Positions 8,301-12,141 of a stretch of 12,141 bases of DNA are shown here, one piece after another. The position numbers were made by a program, and so were the translations under genes. Position 1 is the first letter of the stretch. Every line of letters starts with the position of its first letter. Origin of the DNA: Verrucomicrobiia bacterium. Lineage in GTDB: Bacteria; Verrucomicrobiota; Verrucomicrobiia; Limisphaerales; JAUIHU01. The DNA lies in contig JAUIHU010000060.1 in assembly GCA_030432175.1 (NCBI GenBank), positions 1 to 12,141 of the forward strand, given 5' to 3'. The notes under the pieces are model-generated. The model ran no database searches, had not been told where the DNA came from, and was given only the letters and a program-made list of their open reading frames with translations.

Positions 8301-9404
8301 ACGGTCAGTCTGATTGAACCGGTGGATTTACTTTTGGATGGGGGTGAGTTTGTTGAAAACGGACAAGAACCCAACTCCTGGAAATACTTCAAAGTATCGA
8401 TTCCCGAAGATGGCAAACTCACACCTGAATCGGATCCAATCCTCGGTTGGCTGGTTGATTTCCATTCCACCGGTTTGACCGGAACCGCTCACCTGACCGT
8501 GACCAAAGGATCTGTGCCTGAAAATTCAAATGCAGGTTCATCACAGGGATTTGACGCCAATCAACCTTCCAAGAACACGTCATGGCCAGACAATGCTACA
8601 TGGGTTCCTGGTTCCGGATGGGCAAATCGTCGGTACGCTGATGATAGAAACCAGCATGAACGAGAGTTTTTCGCCGCCTGGGGAAAACCGCTGGATGGCG
8701 GAGTTTATTACATTGGCGTTCTGAATCGAAGCGACTCAGAGGAATTCTCCTACACCCTGCGCTCACGAACATTGGGAGAACCCGACTCGCCTTCTGCACT
8801 GACAGTCACTGACCTGGAATTTGAAAATGGTTCAGCTAGTGAAGTGGATTTGAATCCAACAGAAATCAGGGTTTACCGGGTTACCACACCTGCGGATGGA
8901 GCATCCAGTTGGCGAGTAAGATTGATACCTGAGAATGACGGGGAAGCCGCGATAGCAATACGAGAGTCATTCCCTGCCGATTTGAATGGTGGTTCAACTT
9001 TGATTAACGCCACACCTAACGATGAACGCAGCTCATCTGGCGGTGGAGCGCTAGTGCAAAAGGAAGGTTCTGAAATTTATCAACTCCTGCCGGAAGAAGG
9101 GGTTGAGTTATTACCTGCGGATCAACCTTATTACATCACTGTGATTTCCGAAGGAGATAACCCAAATCGAAGCAACGTGCTGGGGGATGGTCCTGTCAGT
9201 TTCGAGATTCGATCTGAGGGAGAAATTCCAAGTCAGAGTCTGGCTCTTGACGCCGGTCTTTATGAAGGCGAACTGGCAATGGAACCTGGTGAAATTCAAT
9301 TGTTCACTTTTGCAGTTCCACAAAACGCCGCTTCACTTGAAATCGCTTTGGATAATGAAGTGGGAAACAATCTCAACTTCGCAGTGCGAGCCGGAACTCT
9401 CTGA
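5262..9404 (+). CDS. Giant secreted Calx-beta/PPC-like repeat protein, N-terminal part, ended early by a frameshift
   Basis: I do not recognise a named gene. The ATG at 5262 is chosen because it gives a complete signal peptide. Order of parts (residues, approximate): signal peptide 1-29; Calx-beta domain 32-138; four diverged PPC-like modules 139-257, 258-363, 364-479 and 480-624; a C-type module 625-775; A 776-895; B 896-1019; C 1020-1173; A 1174-1322; then a B module cut at residue 1380 after 'FAVRAGTL'. From residue 893 the chain is collinear with gene 1. Besides Cys17 in the signal peptide, the only cysteines seen are Cys108 and Cys168. The TGA at 9402-9404 falls in the middle of a beta module, so this is not a natural protein end. 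The product is exported and probably structural or adhesive; no catalytic motif was seen. Codons are more GC-rich than in gene 1. Confidence 0.88.
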   Translation: MNYRKKKRHKSIFKTGCLLWISSFLPAMAGTFNLGPDVTVSETEETVSLEITRSSSVGEASIQISTSAATALKGVDFEAIDSRTLDFPDGVDTASFPILVTDDNYSECEETFVVTIDSVPDGDSVSGGTLTVTVEDDDLLDLIWDDGSERNGSNGVYVHPDNQEGIYCFRVNTSPANEFDLWRTVLLVSAGEADLAMHRGPFGADERADHESAETGSDGILLTDSQFNPAQEWYIRVDAQPGAEWSLFTGDIHVIQQGELLVDTDPNYAPIETTFPPEGALFVQAETTVDTRAWAIWLNGYAKDSDQADIAIKKNTPSLPSLTTTYDFLERNQSLMTPPYLGEGSDAYFFSLEGNPGDVITIDSHLIEPQTIAAGSSIENITQRPTGAPYAIFQVNVPNSYIAWDIELNNIDLGAANLAVQSGAAGGPWWNKAYTEAEVVTQKSLTLVPPTLTDGSWYITVYSDGDFEVDLNNGPLEFNGALTNIDFLDDDARTLDPIRQLGADGVSNPLPDRSGWVYFRADKITEQEGLLGWNLSLLNQVDTTEIAVRQNAVPGRLYYRNAATTGRQVLRDDRITTRTDNHYDAVSDLGFLQRPSQQADVWYVGIHQPDAELGEVELQRKEIQPVNAAPNGFVSQIDAAEPHLPQTWRFFRFDLLDGIDAWRTEVKNVIGGRPKLIVRRALLPNTLTSITSPINVHNWDNGTDVWYADDWFDRPTEEHYRSLLVAAGDPLATDPGAAITYYVGIFNDSDTESTYDFSSEIIDEDNLPYADNVTGITSIEFENGAAAIADLQPGAAQYFKTTVPENTSSWRIRLNNDNGDARLFLRKDFIPDHSADVDNTATTHGGVEMARTGSDVYQLLPLGPNTEFIEPGDYYMAVVAELDSVFSGSLLSEGELPITTLPALAPVSSVNYDIPADEIVIYQFEAPENALAIDVRLEETTGSVDLALRSDALIPGPSASGIGEFRYGFEGNNGKVDAPFSYTIQNPEPGLYTITLRAERTTASVGLPASGILTVSLIEPVDLLLDGGEFVENGQEPNSWKYFKVSIPEDGKLTPESDPILGWLVDFHSTGLTGTAHLTVTKGSVPENSNAGSSQGFDANQPSKNTSWPDNATWVPGSGWANRRYADDRNQHEREFFAAWGKPLDGGVYYIGVLNRSDSEEFSYTLRSRTLGEPDSPSALTVTDLEFENGSASEVDLNPTEIRVYRVTTPADGASSWRVRLIPENDGEAAIAIRESFPADLNGGSTLINATPNDERSSSGGGALVQKEGSEIYQLLPEEGVELLPADQPYYITVISEGDNPNRSNVLGDGPVSFEIRSEGEIPSQSLALDAGLYEGELAMEPGEIQLFTFAVPQNAASLEIALDNEVGNNLNFAVRAGTL
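5355..5675 (+). other. Calx-beta domain at the mature N-terminus of gene 2
   Basis: Residues about 32-138 read 'VSETEETVSLEITRSS', then 'GVDFEAID...LDFPDGV', then 'TDDNYSECEETFVVTI' and finish 'LTVTVEDDD'. This is the usual Calx-beta pattern: an early strand with a conserved Glu, the xGxDF segment, the D-x-x-x-E-x-x-E-x-F strand and a final acidic D-D run. Calx-beta domains bind calcium in many extracellular proteins; the acidic residues expected at the ends are present. Confidence 0.8.
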
Positions 9405-11273
9405 TTCCTGAGCCATACAACTTAAATTCTTTTGCTGGCGAATACGGAGTGGATGAAGGAACACGGGACGGCAGGATTTTCAACACACAATTGGAAACCT
9501 TATCGGAGCCTGCACCTGGTCTTTACACTCTAGCCGTACGAAATGAATTTCCATCGGCTACTTCTTTCGAACCTCAAACCACCGGGCGTTTGAGAATTCA
9601 AGTCATCGCCGATCAGACATTGCCGTTCTCAAATGGCTCGGTCTCGCAAATCGATCAACCTCCTACTTCATGGCGTTACTTTACAGTAGTCGTCCCGGAA
9701 GATGATTCAGCTTTCCGGAAAGGAGGAGACACCGCTGAGCCTTACTACGGTTGGGATATTGGATTGGATCCAGATTATACCGGCGGACTTCCCAAGATGT
9801 ATATACGTCGAGAGGAACAACCCGAGTTGTCTGGCATTCCTCAGCAACTCAGGACTCAGGAGTGGTTAGAGCCGCGTCAGGTACAGGCGCTTTCATCGGA
9901 TTGGACCGGAGATAACAACCACGGAGCTGACAACCAGTCGATTTCTTCAACGCGGGATCTGTTCGCATTCGATCAACCTCTCAAAGCCGGGACTTACCTG
10001 ATTGGTATCTACAACAACAATAACAATGAATCCACTTCCTATACTTTGCGATCCAACAGCATTGGAACTGTAGGATCGGGAGCTGATTTCATTGTCAACA
10101 ACCTGGACTTTAACGGCGGCGAAACCATCGCCAATGTTGAACCACGGCAAGCTGCTTATTACAAAGTCAGCATTCCTGAAAATACCCATCGCTCCTGGCG
10201 AGTGCGCCTGAATAACATGGAAGGGGAAACCGGGATGTCGATCAAACGGGATTTCATTCCTGATTTCCAAACGGGCGTCAATGGTAACGCTGACAATTTT
10301 AACAGCAGCGCCCGGATGCAAAGAAACGGATCTGAAATCTACACTCTCTTGCCCAAGAACAACGAGGAGTTCATTCCGGGTGGAGATTACTTTATTGCCG
10401 TGTACGGTAGAGGTCTTGATGGGACCTACACGAATGTTGGATCAGGACGTTCCATTGCAACACTGATTTCTGAAGGTGAAGTTGCTGAAACAAATCTGGG
10501 ATCCCTGTCCCAGGTCAACCCGCGCATTGATCAGACCATCGATCTGGAGGCCTCTGGAATACAGTTGTATTCGTTTGAAGTTGAGACTGCGGTTCCAACT
10601 CTGGAAATCAGATTAGAAAACAGAACCGGCGATCCTCGCATTTCCATTCGTGATGACAGCCTGATTGTTCGCCCTTTTATTAACTTCGCCACCTCGGCAG
10701 CCTATGGATCAGATTATGGAAACAGTTATGATGCTGCCGATGAACAGATTATCACCCTGATAAATCCAACGCCAGGCTCCTACAGTTTGACCGTTGCATC
10801 CAATAGCACGGAGAATAACCCGGAACCAGCCACAGCCGATCTGGTTATTGAGGCTGTGGGCGTGACACCGTTGGCATTCAGTTCTCATGTCAGTCAGGCT
10901 CCTGGCTTTCTGAATGAAATCAGCAGTGTGTTGATCGATGGTCAGAAGGATTTTTATGAGGTCACTGTTCCCGAGTTCATCACCATCCCTGCCAATGACA
11001 AGGACATTGAATTCGGAGATGGACAGGAAATTATCATCCCGATTGTGGCCTGGAAATTGGAATTGGCAGAAACAGTGGGGGATGTCCGGATGCGGGTTCA
11101 CGATGAATTGACCCCGACTGGAGGATTCACAACTTCGTATGCTGATGATGTGGCTGTTGTGGTTCCACCGCTCCTTGTTCCAGGACAAACCTACTACATT
11201 GAGGTTTCAGCAAATGGGATCGCCGAGTATCAAATCGCTTCTTCGGCCGTGTACTACCAAAACATCTGGTCCT
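7600..11273 (+). repeat. Tandem A-B-C super-repeat inside gene 2
   Basis: The module order A, B, C seen in gene 1 continues here with one extra A module at the front. A modules start near 7600, 8810 and 10100 ('SIEFENG', 'DLEFENG', 'NLDFNGG'), B modules near 7990, 9280 and 10550, and C modules near 8320, 9616 and 10857. A modules share 'SWR(I/V)RL' and 'GS(D/E)(V/I)YxLLP'; the spacing between the last two is about 1,290 bases. The frameshift falls inside the second B module. Confidence 0.72.
9397..9404 (+). other. Frameshift site in gene 2: extra CT in a CTCTCT tract creating TGA
   Basis: The reading GGA-ACT-CTC-TGA stops the frame at 9402-9404. Removing one CT gives GGA-ACT-CTG-ATT-CCT, G-T-L-I-P, which matches G-S-L-I-P at the same place in gene 1 (about 1471-1485). 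Downstream the frame beginning at 9401 is fully open. A 2-base insertion by slippage in (CT)2 is the simplest account; a sequencing or assembly error would look the same. Ribosomal rescue would need a -1 (or +2) shift; a +1 shift as in prfB meets TGA at 9409-9411. Confidence 0.88.
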
Positions 11274-12141
11274 TGCCTGCAGAATATAATCAAAGCTTTG
11301 GCGATTCTTTAGAGCGCGATCTGGCTGAGGATGACTGGGATTTCTACGCAGTGGATGTTCCAAAATCCAATGGTGGATTGCTGAGAACCGAACTTGTTGC
11401 CATCAGTGGGGATCCCAACCTCTATATCCGTGAGGACGGCGTTCCTACGATCAATCACAGGGAAGGAGGGACAAACGGTGAGATTGTGGATCGGAAGTTT
11501 ACTGGAGCCGAAACCCAGTACGCCAACTGGACACCGCTGCAGGGCAGGGACTCTGTCCGGCTCAAGCCAGGACGTTGGGTGATCGGTGTTCGCGCCAAAG
11601 ATGGTAATGCACGTTACCAGCTGAAAGTGTCAACAGGTTCTGTTCAGGATCTGGTGGTGACTGAAGCGGGCGTTGTTTTGGAAAACCAGAACGTCCTGAG
11701 TAATGACTTCAAATACTACCGGGTTGTCTTTCCAGAAATCGATTCCCCGGAAGGAGTTCCTGCAGGTTGGACCATTTCATTCACTGAAGACACAGGAGAT
11801 GTGAACTTCCACCTGCGAGATACAGTTCCACCTGGGCATGGAACTCAACTTCCATCCAACGCATCCAGTATTCCGGATTACATAGTGGATATCGATGACG
11901 ATAATAAAAATCAATGGGACGCCTGGGGCGGTGGTAACAGTGGAATTGATGATCCGGGTTCCTATGAATTCACCTTTCCAAACCTGAGACCTGGGTCGGT
12001 TTATTACATTGGTATTCGCGGACGGCTCGATGGATCATTCGATCTGTCCAGTTCCATCAGCGTTACCAAAGTCACTGATCCCGTTGGATCCGATCCAGAG
12101 TATGTCACTTACGGAAACATTGAAGATGTCGATTACTTCAA
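9401..12141 (+). CDS. Gene 2 continued in the shifted frame (3' part, runs off the window)
   Basis: Translated from 9401 (CTG-ATT-CCT-GAG), this frame has no stop through 12141, about 913 codons. It continues the same protein: rest of B2 to about 9615, C2 to 10085, A2 to 10484, B3 to 10856, C3 to 11273, D to 11640, E to 12085, then the start of F. It contains 'SYTLRSN', 'SWRVRLNN', 'GSEIYTLLP', 'GDPNLYIRED' and 'SYEFTFPNLRPG', all with counterparts in gene 1. There is no start of its own: the first in-frame GTG (9449) lies inside a module and gives no signal peptide. No cysteine codon was seen. Module F and a C-terminal domain like that of gene 1 should follow within about 770 bases beyond the window. 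It is either the silent tail of a damaged gene or part of an intact gene with one base-calling error. Confidence 0.85.
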   Translation, partial: MIPEPYNLNSFAGEYGVDEGTRDGRIFNTQLETLSEPAPGLYTLAVRNEFPSATSFEPQTTGRLRIQVIADQTLPFSNGSVSQIDQPPTSWRYFTVVVPEDDSAFRKGGDTAEPYYGWDIGLDPDYTGGLPKMYIRREEQPELSGIPQQLRTQEWLEPRQVQALSSDWTGDNNHGADNQSISSTRDLFAFDQPLKAGTYLIGIYNNNNNESTSYTLRSNSIGTVGSGADFIVNNLDFNGGETIANVEPRQAAYYKVSIPENTHRSWRVRLNNMEGETGMSIKRDFIPDFQTGVNGNADNFNSSARMQRNGSEIYTLLPKNNEEFIPGGDYFIAVYGRGLDGTYTNVGSGRSIATLISEGEVAETNLGSLSQVNPRIDQTIDLEASGIQLYSFEVETAVPTLEIRLENRTGDPRISIRDDSLIVRPFINFATSAAYGSDYGNSYDAADEQIITLINPTPGSYSLTVASNSTENNPEPATADLVIEAVGVTPLAFSSHVSQAPGFLNEISSVLIDGQKDFYEVTVPEFITIPANDKDIEFGDGQEIIIPIVAWKLELAETVGDVRMRVHDELTPTGGFTTSYADDVAVVVPPLLVPGQTYYIEVSANGIAEYQIASSAVYYQNIWSLPAEYNQSFGDSLERDLAEDDWDFYAVDVPKSNGGLLRTELVAISGDPNLYIREDGVPTINHREGGTNGEIVDRKFTGAETQYANWTPLQGRDSVRLKPGRWVIGVRAKDGNARYQLKVSTGSVQDLVVTEAGVVLENQNVLSNDFKYYRVVFPEIDSPEGVPAGWTISFTEDTGDVNFHLRDTVPPGHGTQLPSNASSIPDYIVDIDDDNKNQWDAWGGGNSGIDDPGSYEFTFPNLRPGSVYYIGIRGRLDGSFDLSSSISVTKVTDPVGSDPEYVTYGNIEDVDYF

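Noticed and set aside
9402..9411. prfB-like +1 programmed frameshift at CTC-TGA
   Set aside because: The context looks similar, but a +1 shift reads GAT-TCC-TGA and stops at 9409-9411. The intact downstream frame needs -1 or +2, and no X-XXY-YYZ slippery heptamer is present.
9449..9451. In-frame GTG as restart of an independent downstream gene
   Set aside because: It lies inside a beta module with no good ribosome binding site and no signal peptide; the product would be a cytoplasmic fragment of an exported protein.
10709..11363. Minus-strand ORFs opposite gene 2 (159 and 78 residues), and similar ones elsewhere such as 9947-10321
   Set aside because: They lie wholly over the conserved shifted-frame coding sequence, have Cys/His-rich shadow-like compositions, and show no domain or ribosome site.
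1..12141. CRISPR array, tRNA, transposon ends or phage genes
   Set aside because: All repeats seen are protein-level modules with diverged DNA; no short identical spaced repeats, no tRNA-like folds and no integrase or transposase motifs were found.

Overview
The window holds two very large, same-strand, closely related genes for secreted repeat proteins. It contains no tRNA, rRNA, CRISPR array or transposase, and I found no credible gene on the minus strand. The likely host is a member of the Verrucomicrobiota, of the Opitutales/Puniceicoccales type. This rests mainly on the C-terminal domain of the first gene, which has the 'FENWA...YALGLNP...YIIEYSNDL..PW' pattern often seen at the ends of long secreted proteins in that phylum. 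A Calx-beta domain and PPC-like (bacterial pre-peptidase C-terminal-like) beta modules agree with it. The assignment is an inference from memory of the family, not a database result.

Layout: (1) Bases 1-4968 are the 3' part of gene 1; its reading frame is already open at base 1, so the start lies upstream. (2) Bases 4969-5261 are a 293-bp spacer. It has a hairpin across the gene 1 stop codon, a 17-bp near-perfect palindrome, and short repeated words. (3) Bases 5262-12141 are gene 2. It starts with a signal peptide and a Calx-beta domain, runs on through PPC-like modules, and leaves the window still open. Its frame is broken once: an apparent extra CT in a CTCTCT tract (9397-9402) creates a TGA at 9402-9404. 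From 9401 onward the other frame stays open for 2,741 bases to the window end and stays collinear with gene 1, so 5262-9404 and 9401-12141 are two halves of one gene.

The two genes are paralogues. Bases 1-4200 of gene 1 match 7938-12139 of gene 2 along their whole length. The protein is well conserved but synonymous sites differ heavily and GC content differs, so this is not a recent copy. Within each protein a unit of about 425-430 residues (three modules, called B, C and A here) is itself repeated in tandem. If gene 2 ends like gene 1, its intact product would be about 2,550 residues, with roughly 770 bases still beyond the window.

Function: both products look like exported, nearly cysteine-free, all-beta repeat proteins acting outside the cytoplasm, for example as adhesins, surface fibres or matrix proteins. 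I see no catalytic domain in either, so the role is inferred only from architecture.
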